NCBI GenBank assembly: GCA_018402445.1
Contig: JAGYIT010000010.1
Location: 23,537-87,536 of the forward strand
Length of the DNA: 64,000 nucleotides
From: Akkermansiaceae bacterium
Lineage (GTDB): Bacteria > Verrucomicrobiota > Verrucomicrobiia > Verrucomicrobiales > Akkermansiaceae
Direction of reading: 5' to 3'
A model generated the notes under the pieces. That model did not search any database. It saw only the letters and a list, made by a program, of their open reading frames with translations, and was not told the DNA's origin. The position numbers were made by a program, and so were the translations under genes. Of this stretch, positions 1 to 8,877 are shown piece after piece. How positions within the stretch are numbered: the first letter of the stretch is position 1; every line of letters starts with the position of its first letter.

Positions 1-1844
1 GCGATGCCGATGGCGAAGGCCGCCACGCCGACTGCCGCGATGCCGAATGCTTGGGCGATGTGGATGAATCCGGCGGGACTCCCATCATGAGCCAGCATCA
101 GCAGCTCGGGGCGGAACACGAACATGAAGGGCAAGAAAAAGCCGACGAGGGAAAACCGGAACGCGGCGAAGGCCGTGGCCATTACCGGCGACCCAGCGAC
201 CGAACTCGCCGCGAAGGCCGCCAGTGCCACGGGCGGAGTGACCATCGAAAGCATGCCGAAGTAAAAGATGAACATGTGCCCGGCCAGCGGCACCACCCCG
301 AGATCCCCCAGCACATCCCCGATCAATGTCGCCAAGAGCAGATAACACACCACCGACGGCAGGCCCATGCCGAGGATGATGGAAGTGAACATGATCAGGA
401 GCAGCGCGAGAAACAGGCTGTCTTGTGCGATCGGTAGGATCAGCGAGGGGAAGCGGGTGCCGACCCCTGTCAGCGTGACCACGCCGATGATGATACCCAC
501 ACAAGCGGCCGCGCAAACCAGCGGGATGACATCGCGCGCCGAGTCACGCATCGCACCTAACAGCGCGCCAAATTTCAGGCGGGTGGAATGATGCAGCGAA
601 CTCAGGACGATGATCACGACCAAGGAAAGCGAGACCGCGCGGAAGGGGCTGAAGCCTGCGAATAAAAATCCCAACAAGCTCGCGAAAGCCCCGCCGAATA
701 CGAGCCCGGCATAGGGGTTGAGCTTGGCCGGAGCCGCCGCTCCCGACTCGAAATCGGCGAGTGTGCCGGTTGTTCCGGCTAACGATGCAAGGCGTTTGGA
801 GTGGAAATGGACGATGAGGAACAGCGAGAAATAAAACAGGATGGCAGGCAGCAGCGCCGCTTGGACGATTTGCAGATAGGTGACCGGCGGGCTGACGATT
901 TCCAGCATCATGTAAGCCGCCGCGCCCATCACCGGCGGCACCAGCGCACCGCCGGAGCTTGCCGCCGCCTCGATGCCTCCAGCCATCGGCGCGGAATAAC
1001 CCGAGGCGCGCATCATCGGGATGGTGAAGGTGCCGGTGGTGACCGTGTTCGCCACCGCGCTACCCGAAAGCGAACCCATCAGGCCGCTGCTGAGCACCGA
1101 GACTTTCGCGGCACCGCCGACGCTCCTGCTGAAGAGCCGCTTTGCGAAATCGATGATGAATCCGATGGCTCCCGTTTCCTTGAGAAACGCGCCGAAGATC
1201 ACGAACAGGAACACGTAGGTGAACATCACATTCAGCGCCACGCCGAAAATCCCCTGCCCTTGCAGCACCGCCTGGGAAACGGTGCGCTCGATCGTGTAAC
1301 CACGGTGCGGCAGCAGCCAGTCCGGCAGCGAATTGCCATAAAGGCTAAAGGCGGCGAACAACAGCGCGAGAAGCGGCAGCGCGATGCCGATGGAACGTCG
1401 GGTCGCTTCCAACACCAGCAGGGCGAGCACCCCGCCGACCGCGAAATCCAGAGTAGTTTCCGAACCCGCGCGGTTTCCGAGGGACTGGCCGTTGATCCAG
1501 AATCCGGAAAACGTTGGCTCCGTCTGCACGACGAAGTATCCGCAGGTCAGCACCGCAAGAAAGGCCAGCAAGGAATCGCCGGCGCGGGAGAGTGGGTGTG
1601 ATTGGAACCTGCGTGCCAGCGGGTTTGTCAGGAAACAAAGCACGATTCCCAGCATCGCAAAGATCGCGAGTTGCGACTGCGGGGAAAGCCTTGGATAGTT
1701 GACTTCGGACAGTGTGAACGCGCAAAGCAAGGTGCCCAAGGCCGTTACCATGATTCCCTGCCAGCGGGGTGCCGGGTTAGCGGTTTGATCGGCCGGCAAG
1801 GGGCTCGAATCGGATACTGCCTGATGTTTCGAGTTTTTAACCAC
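1..1844 (-). CDS. TRAP transporter fused permease (4TM/12TM), C-terminus cut by the window edge
   Basis: Inner-membrane permease of a TAXI-type TRAP transporter, moving an organic acid with an ion gradient; the substrate cannot be read from sequence. The frame stays open from about 1844 to base 1, roughly 614 residues of mostly hydrophobic segments, so the C-terminus lies outside the window. The family signature SGSAVANTVTTG followed by TFTIPMM is present, as is a late TPPVALAAFAASS segment typical of the large DctM-like half. The start is uncertain: a GTG at 1844 gives a polar N-terminal tail, but it lies inside a dispersed 'ccacggatttcacggat' repeat; an in-frame ATG at 1751 also works. It lies downstream of the TAXI binding protein on the same strand. 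Confidence 0.88.
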   Translation of the reverse strand, partial: MVKNSKHQAVSDSSPLPADQTANPAPRWQGIMVTALGTLLCAFTLSEVNYPRLSPQSQLAIFAMLGIVLCFLTNPLARRFQSHPLSRAGDSLLAFLAVLTCGYFVVQTEPTFSGFWINGQSLGNRAGSETTLDFAVGGVLALLVLEATRRSIGIALPLLALLFAAFSLYGNSLPDWLLPHRGYTIERTVSQAVLQGQGIFGVALNVMFTYVFLFVIFGAFLKETGAIGFIIDFAKRLFSRSVGGAAKVSVLSSGLMGSLSGSAVANTVTTGTFTIPMMRASGYSAPMAGGIEAAASSGGALVPPVMGAAAYMMLEIVSPPVTYLQIVQAALLPAILFYFSLFLIVHFHSKRLASLAGTTGTLADFESGAAAPAKLNPYAGLVFGGAFASLLGFLFAGFSPFRAVSLSLVVIIVLSSLHHSTRLKFGALLGAMRDSARDVIPLVCAAACVGIIIGVVTLTGVGTRFPSLILPIAQDSLFLALLLIMFTSIILGMGLPSVVCYLLLATLIGDVLGDLGVVPLAGHMFIFYFGMLSMVTPPVALAAFAASSVAGSPVMATAFAAFRFSLVGFFLPFMFVFRPELLMLAHDGSPAGFIHIAQAFGIAAVGVAAFAIGI

Positions 1845-1982
1845 GGATTTCACGGATGATCACGGATAAGAAAGGCAAAACGAACTTCTTTTTCGGGTTC
1901 CAGAGATTCGTGTTCGTCCCTCTCCGCTGCGCTCCAGTTGTGGCTGAGAACCTTCTGTTTTACTTAAAGGAGGAACCCCCGA

Positions 1983-2959
1983 TTATTCGGTCGCCCCGTC
2001 CTCTTTCCAAATCCCGATTTCCTTGTAGAAACGGATGGCTCCCGGGTGGAAGTCGGTGCCGGTGTGGCGGATCACATTCGCGGGATTGATCGCCTTGCCG
2101 GCCGGGTGCTTGGCCACGACCTCCTCGCGGTTTTCATAGATCGTTTTGGTGAAGCGATAGACCATGTCCTCATCCTGATCGGCGGCGGTGATCAGGTGCA
2201 TCGAGCCGACGTTCAAGCCGTGGTAATCCTCATCCACCCCACGGTAGGTTCCGCCGGGAATGGTTGCCGGGTGGAAGAAATCGTAGTCGCGGATCAGCGT
2301 TTTTTCGCTTCCTCATCGAAGGGGATGAGCACGATGTCCTGCGAGGCAGCCGCTTGGCTGATGGAGGCGGTGGGCACCGCGCCGCCGAGGAAAACAGCGG
2401 AAGCAGAACCATCGGCCAGCATGTCCACCGCGCCGGCTTGGGTCGCGTTGAGCGGGGTGATGTCTGCGGCATTGACATCGTGCGCGGCGAGGATGGGCAT
2501 CACGAAACTTTCAAAACCCGCGCCCGCCGGGCCGATGACGACGCGCTTGCCCTTGAGTCCGCCAAGCGAAGTGATGCCGGAGTTTTTGGTGGTGATGAAC
2601 ATGGCGACGTTCGGCGCGAGGGTCATGACCGCCTGGACCGGTTGTTTTTGCTTCCATTCACCCTCACCTCTCACCGCGAAGTAGGTGATCGCGGCGTTCG
2701 ACATCGCGAGATCGAGTTCGCTCTTCGCGAGGCGGGAGATGTTTTCCTGCGAGCCCATGGTGGATTCCGCGGTGACCTGCCAGTTGTTGCCCTCGGCATG
2801 GGCGTTGAGGACTTCGCCCAGCGCGCCGCCGACCACAAAGAATGCCCCACCCGGAGGCGCGGTGCCGATGCTGACAAAATCCGCCCGTTCGGAATCCGAG
2901 CAGGCGATGAACAACAAGGCGAAGGCGGCGGTGGTGGTGGCGAGGCGGGAAAGGTTCAT
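1983..2959 (-). pseudogene. TAXI-family TRAP solute-binding protein, frameshifted
   Basis: Periplasmic or lipid-anchored receptor for the TRAP permease downstream. The N-terminus MNLSRLATTTAAFALLFIAC is a lipoprotein-type signal with a lipobox cysteine. The body (GTAPPGGAFFVVGGAL, STMGSQENISRLA, GLKGKRVVIGPAGAG) is typical of TAXI proteins. The frame stops at 2294 just after EEAKK; the rest of the protein continues one frame over (TLIRDYDFFHP to KEIGIWKEDGATE, ending at 1983). The break lies in a run of six A on the coding strand near 2301-2306, and one extra A would restore a continuous protein of about 325 residues. A base lost in a homopolymer, by mutation or sequencing error, is the likeliest cause. 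Confidence 0.85.
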
Positions 2960-3043
2960 GGGAATGATCTATGGGGAGTTTTATTACGGGTGCAACCTGG
3001 GGATTTATCGGTGGGATGGCGAGGAATTTGGCTGCTGTCGTTT

Positions 3044-3505
3044 TCAATCGCCACTCGATGAGGGCCGCTTCAAGGTCATGGTGCCGTGGTCACCTTTTGA
3101 CCGATAGGTCGCGGTGAAGGATTCACGGGTGAGGCGGCCCTCGACCTGATAGTTTCCGAAACCTCCGGGAAGTGACATTTCACCGCTGAGTTGTATTGAA
3201 CCATCGGCTGCCAGCTTGGCGTGCGTGGTGTGGGTGTAATCGCCGAATTTCAGCACTCCCCAACCGGCGCGGTAGCGGAAATCGTAAGTGCCCGGGCGAT
3301 CCGGTGTCGGTTGGACGATGCACCACAGCGGGCCGGTGTGGCCGTTGACATCGCTTTTCCAGGTGCCTAGCCACGGGCCTGCCGCGTTGGCGGGCGGGCG
3401 TGGGAGGGCGGCGGCGGCTTCGGCGAATCCGCGGTGGTAGGAATTCGTACAGGAGGAAACTGCAACTGCGATGGCGGCCGCGAGAGGGATGAGGCGGAGA
3501 TTCAT
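3044..3505 (-). CDS. Small secreted lipoprotein, unknown function
   Basis: About 153 residues. The start at 3505 (MNLRLIPLAAAIAVAVSSC) was chosen over an upstream in-frame ATG because it begins a clear lipoprotein signal with the lipobox VSSC. The mature part (GPWLGTWKSDVNGHTGPLW, DFRYRAGWGVLKFGDY, LSGEMSLPGGFGNYQVEGR, FTATYRSKGDHGTMTL) looks like a small beta-barrel domain resembling lipocalin-like or 'extracellular beta-sandwich' proteins. It begins just after the stop of the upstream PQQ-propeller gene and is probably cotranscribed with it. No function is assigned. Confidence 0.7.
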   Translation of the reverse strand: MNLRLIPLAAAIAVAVSSCTNSYHRGFAEAAAALPRPPANAAGPWLGTWKSDVNGHTGPLWCIVQPTPDRPGTYDFRYRAGWGVLKFGDYTHTTHAKLAADGSIQLSGEMSLPGGFGNYQVEGRLTRESFTATYRSKGDHGTMTLKRPSSSGD

Positions 3506-3518
3506 AGCTTGTTCGAAA

Positions 3519-4757
3519 TTACTTTCCGGTGATTTTCCAGAGGTGGTTTTCGGTGCGGAGATAGAGGGCTCCATCCAGCAGGACGGGTGAGGCGAGCGTT
3601 CGTTCGGCGATATCGGTTTCGAACTCGATCTTCGCGGCGTCGCGTGAGATTTTCACGACGTAGCAAACTCCGTCTTCGGTCACGGCATAGAGGGTGTCGC
3701 CTGTTAGAACCGGCGAGGCAGAGAAATTTCCGCGGAGTTTTTCGTTCCAAGCGGGTTTACCAGATTTCGCATCGAGGCTGGTGAGTGTGCCGGTGTCGTC
3801 GAGCACGAGGATCTGTCCGTTGGTGGCGATCATCGACGGGGTCTTGGGCATCCGGCGCGTCACTTCCCACGCGATGTGGGATTTCGTGACGTCGCCGGTA
3901 GCGTCGCCGAGGCGGATGGCGATGAGTTTGGGGACATTGTAACCGGTGGCGACGTAGGCCATGCCGTCGGCGACGATAGGGCGCGGGACCACCGAGTAGC
4001 CCTCGCCATAGGTGGCTTTCCAGAGCAGTCGTCCGTCCTCGGGCGCGTAGGCTCCGATCATGCCGCTAGCGGCGCTGAGGATTTCGGTGCGGCCATCCGT
4101 CTCGACGACCAGCGGGGTGCTGAAGGAAAACTTACTGCGGACTTCCTGCCCGCGCGGGGTCCGCCACGCAATGCCTCCGTCTTTCCGATGAAAAGCTACG
4201 ATGGTGGGATCGATTTCGGCGTCCGCGTTGACCACGAGCAGGTCGCCGACGATGACCGGCGAACCTCCATTGCCGTGCATGGGTTTGTAGGGAACCTGCC
4301 GTTTCCAGAGAGCCTCGCCATCATCGAGGCGCAACGCGGCGGTGCCCATGTGGCCGAAGTGGACGTAAACGACGCCGTCCGCGATGACCGGTGTGGAGGA
4401 GGCCAGGCTGTTCTTGCCATGGAGGGCGGCGGTTTCCTCGGCGGTGGGTTTAAAAAGATCGATATCCCAGATTTTTTTACCGGTGGCGACGTCGAGGGCG
4501 AAAGCGGTCAGAACCGTGGTTTCACTATCTTTGCGCGAACCGGTGAGGACAATTTTCCCGTCAGCGATGACGGGCGACGACCAACCTTGGGAAGTAAGCG
4601 GGACTTTCCATGCGATCCCGACATCCTTGCCCCATTTGAGAGGGCCGGGCCCGCTTGCGATACCTTGGCCGGTCGGCCCGCGGAATTGCGGCCAAGCATC
4701 GGCGGCTATCGCGGCGCTGGTCAGGAGGCAGGAGAGAAAGAGGCGACGTAATATCAT
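3519..4757 (-). CDS. PQQ-like beta-propeller secreted protein
   Basis: 412 residues with a signal peptide (MILRRLFLSCLLTSAAIA, then ADAWPQFRGPTGQG). Repeated blades such as SSPVIADGKIVLTGSRK, STPVIADGVVYVHFGHMG, GSPVIVGDLLVVNADAE and SASPVLTGDTLYAVTEDG place it in the PQQ_2/BamB-like eight-bladed propeller superfamily. The N-terminal WPQFRGP motif is common in periplasmic proteins of Planctomycetes and Verrucomicrobia. It is unlikely to be BamB itself: there is no lipobox and no bam neighbours. A structural or binding role in the periplasm is inferred; whether it binds PQQ cannot be told. Confidence 0.85.
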   Translation of the reverse strand: MILRRLFLSCLLTSAAIAADAWPQFRGPTGQGIASGPGPLKWGKDVGIAWKVPLTSQGWSSPVIADGKIVLTGSRKDSETTVLTAFALDVATGKKIWDIDLFKPTAEETAALHGKNSLASSTPVIADGVVYVHFGHMGTAALRLDDGEALWKRQVPYKPMHGNGGSPVIVGDLLVVNADAEIDPTIVAFHRKDGGIAWRTPRGQEVRSKFSFSTPLVVETDGRTEILSAASGMIGAYAPEDGRLLWKATYGEGYSVVPRPIVADGMAYVATGYNVPKLIAIRLGDATGDVTKSHIAWEVTRRMPKTPSMIATNGQILVLDDTGTLTSLDAKSGKPAWNEKLRGNFSASPVLTGDTLYAVTEDGVCYVVKISRDAAKIEFETDIAERTLASPVLLDGALYLRTENHLWKITGK

Positions 4758-4989
4758 TATTCAAACTGTAAGGCGCGGGATACACAAGTCAATCGTCGGG
4801 AGAGAAGTCACCGGGCAGAGTTCTACACTAGGGCGAAACTCGGGCAAATTGTAGAAGAGAACCACGCATGATTACAGGTGGACGCGGAATCATCCGTTTA
4901 TCAAAGGCAAATTTCAGATGCCTGAGGGTGATGGCAGGGCATTGAAGCTTTTTCGATCCTGATTTACCGACTACTGGCTGAAGGATGAA

Positions 4990-5139
4990 TTTGCTTTTGG
5001 GGTGAAGGCCGTTAACGGAGCTGGTGGCCAGACTTACAAGCTCCCCGCAGGCACCTTTTTTATCATCACCGGCGGAAAAATCAGCCGGATCACGACTTAC
5101 TACAACCTTAGTAACTGGATCGCGCAGGTGTCGGCGTGA
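4990..5139 (+). pseudogene. C-terminal remnant of a SnoaL/NTF2-like (ketosteroid-isomerase-fold) protein
   Basis: The frame ending at 5139 reads FGVKAVNGAGGQTYKLPAG, then TFFIITGGKISRITTYYNL and SNWIAQVSA. The pattern AGTFF..GGKI.RITTYYN..DWI.QV is characteristic of SnoaL-like polyketide-cyclase/ketosteroid-isomerase-fold proteins of about 120-150 residues. Only the last 50 or so residues survive; upstream bases (4870-4990) carry stops in this frame. The gene is dead. A REP-like element begins three bases after its stop. Confidence 0.5.
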
Positions 5140-5141
5140 GA

Positions 5142-5296
5142 CCTTGGACTGCTACAGCCTGCTGTAGCTTTCCGTGTGACAGCCCTGCTGTCCACGGCGG
5201 AGCACTGGGATATGGCAAGCCACACCGTGCCAATGCCGTCCGGCTCGCAGCAGGGCTGCATAGCCGAAAGCGGCAGCAGGCTGCCGCAGTCCAAGG
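5142..5296. repeat. REP/BIME-like palindromic element, copy 1
   Basis: A 155-bp element with 11-bp inverted ends CCTTGGACTGC and GCAGTCCAAGG. Each end carries a hairpin: CTACAGC-ctg-CTGTAG at the left and, read inward from the right, CGGCAGC-ctg-CTGCCG. The two stems differ but keep pairing, so the changes are compensatory. GGAC sits at the foot of each hairpin, as in REP sequences mobilised by RAYT transposases. Related copies lie at 43284-43465 and 63302-63368. Confidence 0.75.
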
Positions 5297-5304
5297 TCTG
5301 AAAC

Positions 5305-6006
5305 TCAAAGGCCTGCGGCGGAAAGCGCCTTGATGATCGCATCGGCGGCGAGCTGATGGCCTCGGAGGTTCGGGTGGTTTCCCTGGCTGAGGAGATCGTT
5401 CTGCGGGGTGCCTTTCGCGAGTTCCGCGACCCATGCGGCGGAAACATCGGCGAGGATCACCTTTTCGGAAACAGCGAGCTTGCGGATCAGGGCGGCGCGC
5501 TGGGTGAGCGGGTCGGCGGGATTCGCCATATCGGCCTTCGCATCGCCGGTGGGGGTGATGAGGGCGACAGGAACGCCCGCCTCCTTCGCCGCGCGGATCA
5601 TGGAAAGCCACGCGGCCTCGACCTGCTCCTCGGGCATGCGGCGGTCGTTGAGCGCGTAGTCGATGAGGATGAGATCCGGGCGGTGCGGCAGGACATCGCG
5701 GGCGAAACGCCCGGCTCCGGTGCCACTGTTTTCACCGCCGATGGCGGTGACGATTACGTTGAGCACGGCGTGGGGGAATTTTTCCTTCAAGCCCACGTGG
5801 ACGAGATGCGGGTAGGATTCGAAGGGCCGGACATCCGGGGTCTTGTGATAACCGGCCGGCACGCTGTGGCCATGGAAGACGATGTTGACCGTGCGGTTGC
5901 CGGGCCATTTTTTCAGAAGCTCCGCGTGCAGTGGCGCGAGGACTTGCGCAGAAGCCGATGAGGCGAGCGCGACGACGGAAAACAGGGCGAGGAGAAATTT
6001 TCTCAT
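5305..6006 (-). CDS. Secreted SGNH/GDSL-family hydrolase
   Basis: 233 residues with a signal peptide (MRKFLLALFSVVALASSASA). Likely an esterase or deacetylase acting in the periplasm. Block I is FHGHSVPAGY, with Ser in a GHS variant of GDS; a block-III-like segment has LIDYALND, and block V is GNHPNLRGH, giving the catalytic His. IGGENSG may supply the oxyanion Gly. It follows ilvH after 15 bases on the same strand and may be read with it, though no functional link is evident. Substrate unknown. Confidence 0.82.
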   Translation of the reverse strand: MRKFLLALFSVVALASSASAQVLAPLHAELLKKWPGNRTVNIVFHGHSVPAGYHKTPDVRPFESYPHLVHVGLKEKFPHAVLNVIVTAIGGENSGTGAGRFARDVLPHRPDLILIDYALNDRRMPEEQVEAAWLSMIRAAKEAGVPVALITPTGDAKADMANPADPLTQRAALIRKLAVSEKVILADVSAAWVAELAKGTPQNDLLSQGNHPNLRGHQLAADAIIKALSAAGL

Positions 6007-6021
6007 GGCCTGCAGGAACGG

Positions 6022-6540
6022 TTAGGTGGGCTGCTCCCCGCGGGCCATGACCACCTTGCCGGTGCGGACGGTCTCGATGATCTCGTATTGGGAGAACATG
6101 GTCACGGCGGCATCGACCTTCGGGCTGTCACCGGTGATCATCACGATCATGGAGGTGGGCGTGAGATCGACGGTTTTTCCGCCGAAGTGCTCGGTGATCT
6201 GGAGCGCGCCGGAGCGGTCGTCCGCCGAGCAGAGGATCTTGATGAGCACCATTTCCTTGGTGACAGAATCATGGCTGGTGTGCTCGAAGCAATGGATCAC
6301 ATCGATGAGTTTCCCGACCTGCTTGATGATCTGTTCAAGGCCGGAGGGATCGCCGGAAATGCCGATCGTCATCCGGGAAAAGGACGGATTGCGGCCCTGC
6401 GAGACGACGAGGGAGTCGATGTTGAAAGCGCGGCGTGAGAACACCTGGCAGATGCGCATCAGGACGCCCGGCTCGTTCTTGACGAGGACGGAGAGGGTGT
6501 GGCCGTTGGAGATGGGAGCGGAGTTTGGCATAACTTTCAA
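6022..6540 (-). CDS. ilvH: Acetolactate synthase small (regulatory) subunit
   Basis: 172 residues, the usual length. It is the regulatory ACT-domain partner of IlvB in isoleucine/valine/leucine synthesis, conferring end-product feedback on the enzyme. The N-terminal ACT domain reads HTLSVLVKNEPGVLMRICQV, then FSRRAFNIDSL and RMTIGISGD; a C-terminal ALS_ss_C domain contains LIKILCSADDRSGALQ and MIVMITGDSPKVDA. It is 36 bases downstream of ilvB. Its start codon is preceded after three bases by an AT-rich TTTGAAATTTGAAA repeat rather than a Shine-Dalgarno sequence. Confidence 0.95.
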   Translation of the reverse strand: MKVMPNSAPISNGHTLSVLVKNEPGVLMRICQVFSRRAFNIDSLVVSQGRNPSFSRMTIGISGDPSGLEQIIKQVGKLIDVIHCFEHTSHDSVTKEMVLIKILCSADDRSGALQITEHFGGKTVDLTPTSMIVMITGDSPKVDAAVTMFSQYEIIETVRTGKVVMARGEQPT

Positions 6541-6563
6541 ATTTCAAATCTCAAATTTCAATT
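6538..6563 (-). repeat. TTTGAAATTTGA-type repeat in the leader of ilvH
   Basis: On the minus strand this reads as alternating TTTGA/AATTT words and ends three bases before the ilvH ATG. A very similar block ends three bases before the OmpA-family gene at 50493. It fills most of the 36-bp ilvB-ilvH gap. Confidence 0.7.
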
Positions 6564-6575
6564 CCTGAAGCGGGA

Positions 6576-8303
6576 TCACGTGGAGCCGGTGGGTTTGCCC
6601 ATCTTGTGCTTGGGCGGCTCGGTGAGCATGTCCTCGAGGGCGGCACCCGCAGGAATCATGGGGAACACGTTTTCATGTTTCACGCACTCCGCATGAATCA
6701 GGATGGGGCCGTCGTTGTAGGCGAGGGCTTTTTTCAACATGCGGGTGACGTCGGCGGGGCGCTTGATGTTTACGCTCGGGATGCCGTAGGCGGCGGCGAG
6801 CTTGCAAAAATCGGGGTTGCCTTCCAGATCCACGCCGGACTCGCGGTTTTCGAAAAACAGCTCCTGCCACTGCCGCACCATGCCGAGATATTTATTATCA
6901 AGAACAACGATCTTGATCGGCAGCTTGTGGATGGCGGCGGTGGAAAGCTCGAACAGGGTCATCTGGAAACCGCCGTCGCCGGAGATCGAGATTACCATTT
7001 TGTCCGGACAGGCGAGCTGTGCGCCGATGGCCGCCGGGAAACCGAAGCCCATGGTGCCCGCGCCGCCGGAGGAGAGCCAGTGGTAGGACTCGTGGTTCTT
7101 GTAGAACTGCGCCGCCCACATTTGGTGCTGGCCCACGTCAGTGGAAACGATGGCTTTCCCTTCTGTTAGTTCGTAAAGCTCGTCGATGACCTGCTGCATG
7201 CGGAGGCCGCCCTGCTTCTTGTAGGAAAGCGGGAATTTCTTCTTGTAGCCGTCGAGCTTAGTGAGCCACTCGGTGGTCGGCAGCGGCTTGATGTGCTTGT
7301 TCAACGAGGCGAGCGCGGCCTTCGCGTCGCCGACGATCTGCACGTGCGGGCGGATCATCTTGTCCATTTCGGCGTGGTCGATGTCGATGTGAATGATCTT
7401 CGCGGTGGCGCAGAAGCGGTGCGGCTGGCCGATGATGCGGTCGTCGAAACGGGAACCGACGTTGATGAGCAGGTCGCACTCGACCATCGCCTTGTTCGCG
7501 TAGGCGGTGCCGTGCATCCCGAGCATTCCGAGGGAGAGGGCGTGCGTTTCCGGGAAAACACCCTTGCCGAGAAGCGTGGAGGTCACCGGGCAACCCAGGG
7601 TCTCCGCGAGTTGCATCAGCTCCTTGTCGGCGCGGGAAATCATCGTTCCCTGGCCGGCTAGGATCACCGGTCGCTGCGCCTGGGCGATCATTTCGGCGGC
7701 CGTTTGCACCGCCGCTTCATCAATGTCGAAGGCGGACTCGGGATTGTAGCCGGGAAGGTCGAAGGGCGGGTTGAGGTCGCCGGTGAACGGGCCTTGTGAA
7801 ATGTCTTTCGGGATATCGATCAGCACGGGGCCGGGGCGGCCGGTGGTGGCGATGTGATAGGCTTCGCGGGCGACGCGGGGCAGATCGTTGGATTTCCTGA
7901 CGAGGTAGTTGTGCTTCACCACGGGGATCGTGATGCCGAAAATGTCGGCCTCCTGAAACGCGTCCTTCCCGAGCATCCATGTCACCTGTTGGCCGCAGAG
8001 CACGATCATCGGCACGGAATCCATCATCGCGGTCATCAGGCCGGTGACGGTGTTGCCGGCGCCGGGGCCCGATGTCACAAGCACGGCGGCGGGCTTGCCG
8101 GTGGCGCGGGCGTAACCATCCGCCATGTGAACGGCTCCCTGCTCGTGGCGGACGAGGATGAACTTCATCTTCGTCTTCACCGTTTCGAGGGCATCGAAAA
8201 TCGGGATCGCCGCACCGCCGGAGTATCCGAAGATGTATTCGATCCCCAGATCGTCGAGCGTCGTGATGAGGGCTTGTGCGCCGTCGAGTTGTTGCTTGCT
8301 CAT
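6576..8303 (-). CDS. ilvB: Acetolactate synthase large (catalytic) subunit
   Basis: 575 residues. TPP-dependent condensation of two pyruvates, or pyruvate with 2-oxobutyrate, the first common step of branched-chain amino acid synthesis. The start [20 protein letters not shown] at 8303 gives the normal length; the frame continues upstream but without family similarity. An N-terminal TPP PYR domain has the glutamate in [15 protein letters not shown], a central Rossmann/FAD-type domain includes LIDIPKDI, and the C-terminal PP domain has [17 protein letters not shown] and [14 protein letters not shown] for Mg-TPP. ilvH follows. Confidence 0.95.
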   Translation of the reverse strand: MSKQQLDGAQALITTLDDLGIEYIFGYSGGAAIPIFDALETVKTKMKFILVRHEQGAVHMADGYARATGKPAAVLVTSGPGAGNTVTGLMTAMMDSVPMIVLCGQQVTWMLGKDAFQEADIFGITIPVVKHNYLVRKSNDLPRVAREAYHIATTGRPGPVLIDIPKDISQGPFTGDLNPPFDLPGYNPESAFDIDEAAVQTAAEMIAQAQRPVILAGQGTMISRADKELMQLAETLGCPVTSTLLGKGVFPETHALSLGMLGMHGTAYANKAMVECDLLINVGSRFDDRIIGQPHRFCATAKIIHIDIDHAEMDKMIRPHVQIVGDAKAALASLNKHIKPLPTTEWLTKLDGYKKKFPLSYKKQGGLRMQQVIDELYELTEGKAIVSTDVGQHQMWAAQFYKNHESYHWLSSGGAGTMGFGFPAAIGAQLACPDKMVISISGDGGFQMTLFELSTAAIHKLPIKIVVLDNKYLGMVRQWQELFFENRESGVDLEGNPDFCKLAAAYGIPSVNIKRPADVTRMLKKALAYNDGPILIHAECVKHENVFPMIPAGAALEDMLTEPPKHKMGKPTGST

Positions 8304-8877
8304 AAAAATCGGGGTTGGGGCACGCAACATGGGTGATTTCACGCAGAAGACAACTCGAAAGATTGGGTAAATTTCAACAAGCGGCGATTTTTCACTTCCT
8401 TGCGATCCTGAAAATTCACCTTTTCCGGACAACAGTGCGGATTTCACTGCGGCTTTGACATGCGAATTCGTTTCGATTACGTGAAGGGCGGGGACGTGGC
8501 GAAAACCGTCGAGGCGATGAAAAACGATCTCGCGACGGTGCGGAAATGGCTGGGATAAACCTAGAATCCGTAGTGGGAAAGAGGATGAGAGGCGCAAGTG
8601 GGGTCAAGTAACGGCTGATGAGGTGGTTTGGGTGGGGTCAAACAGCAGCCACGGAGAAGCTTTGCCCATACTCAAGCTCAACTGCAGCGCAGTATGGCTC
8701 CGCCCTCTTCAAGCCACTGGTAGGCTTGCTTCAGGAAGCTGGCGAACTTGCTTCCAACCGCCAGTTTGGATTTGCCCTGACAGGCGTCCTAGCGGACGGC
8801 GGTGTTCGCCTTTTTTACGTTGGCGGTGAGTAACCGGATGGACTAAGTGAAGGGTGCGAAGCGTAAGCCGCATCCGA
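8304..8877. other. Gene-poor 574-bp gap between ilvB and the Xaa-Pro peptidase
   Basis: No convincing gene. A 32-residue open frame at 8460-8558 (+), [19 protein letters not shown] then [13 protein letters not shown], has a protein-like, possibly helix-turn-helix end and could be a gene fragment; I cannot name it. Bases 8604-8830 contain two GGGGTCAA words and several imperfect inverted repeats (for example around 8737-8770) with no open frame of interest. Likely repeat-derived sequence. Confidence 0.4.

Noticed and set aside
85..516. Arginine-rich frames opposite or within GC-rich genes
   Set aside because: These, like similar ones all along the window (for example 13945-15123 minus, 37150-39477 minus), are shadow frames with GC-codon bias and no domain; the true gene lies on the other strand or frame.
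2290..2310. Programmed -1 frameshift in the TAXI gene
   Set aside because: The A6 run is out of phase for a standard X-XXY-YYZ slippery site, no stimulatory stem-loop stands out, and similar one-base breaks in argD and the AddA-like gene favour indel or sequencing error.
3519..4757. BamB outer-membrane assembly factor
   Set aside because: Same propeller fold, but there is no lipobox, the N-terminus is WPQFRGP-type and der/bam neighbours are absent.
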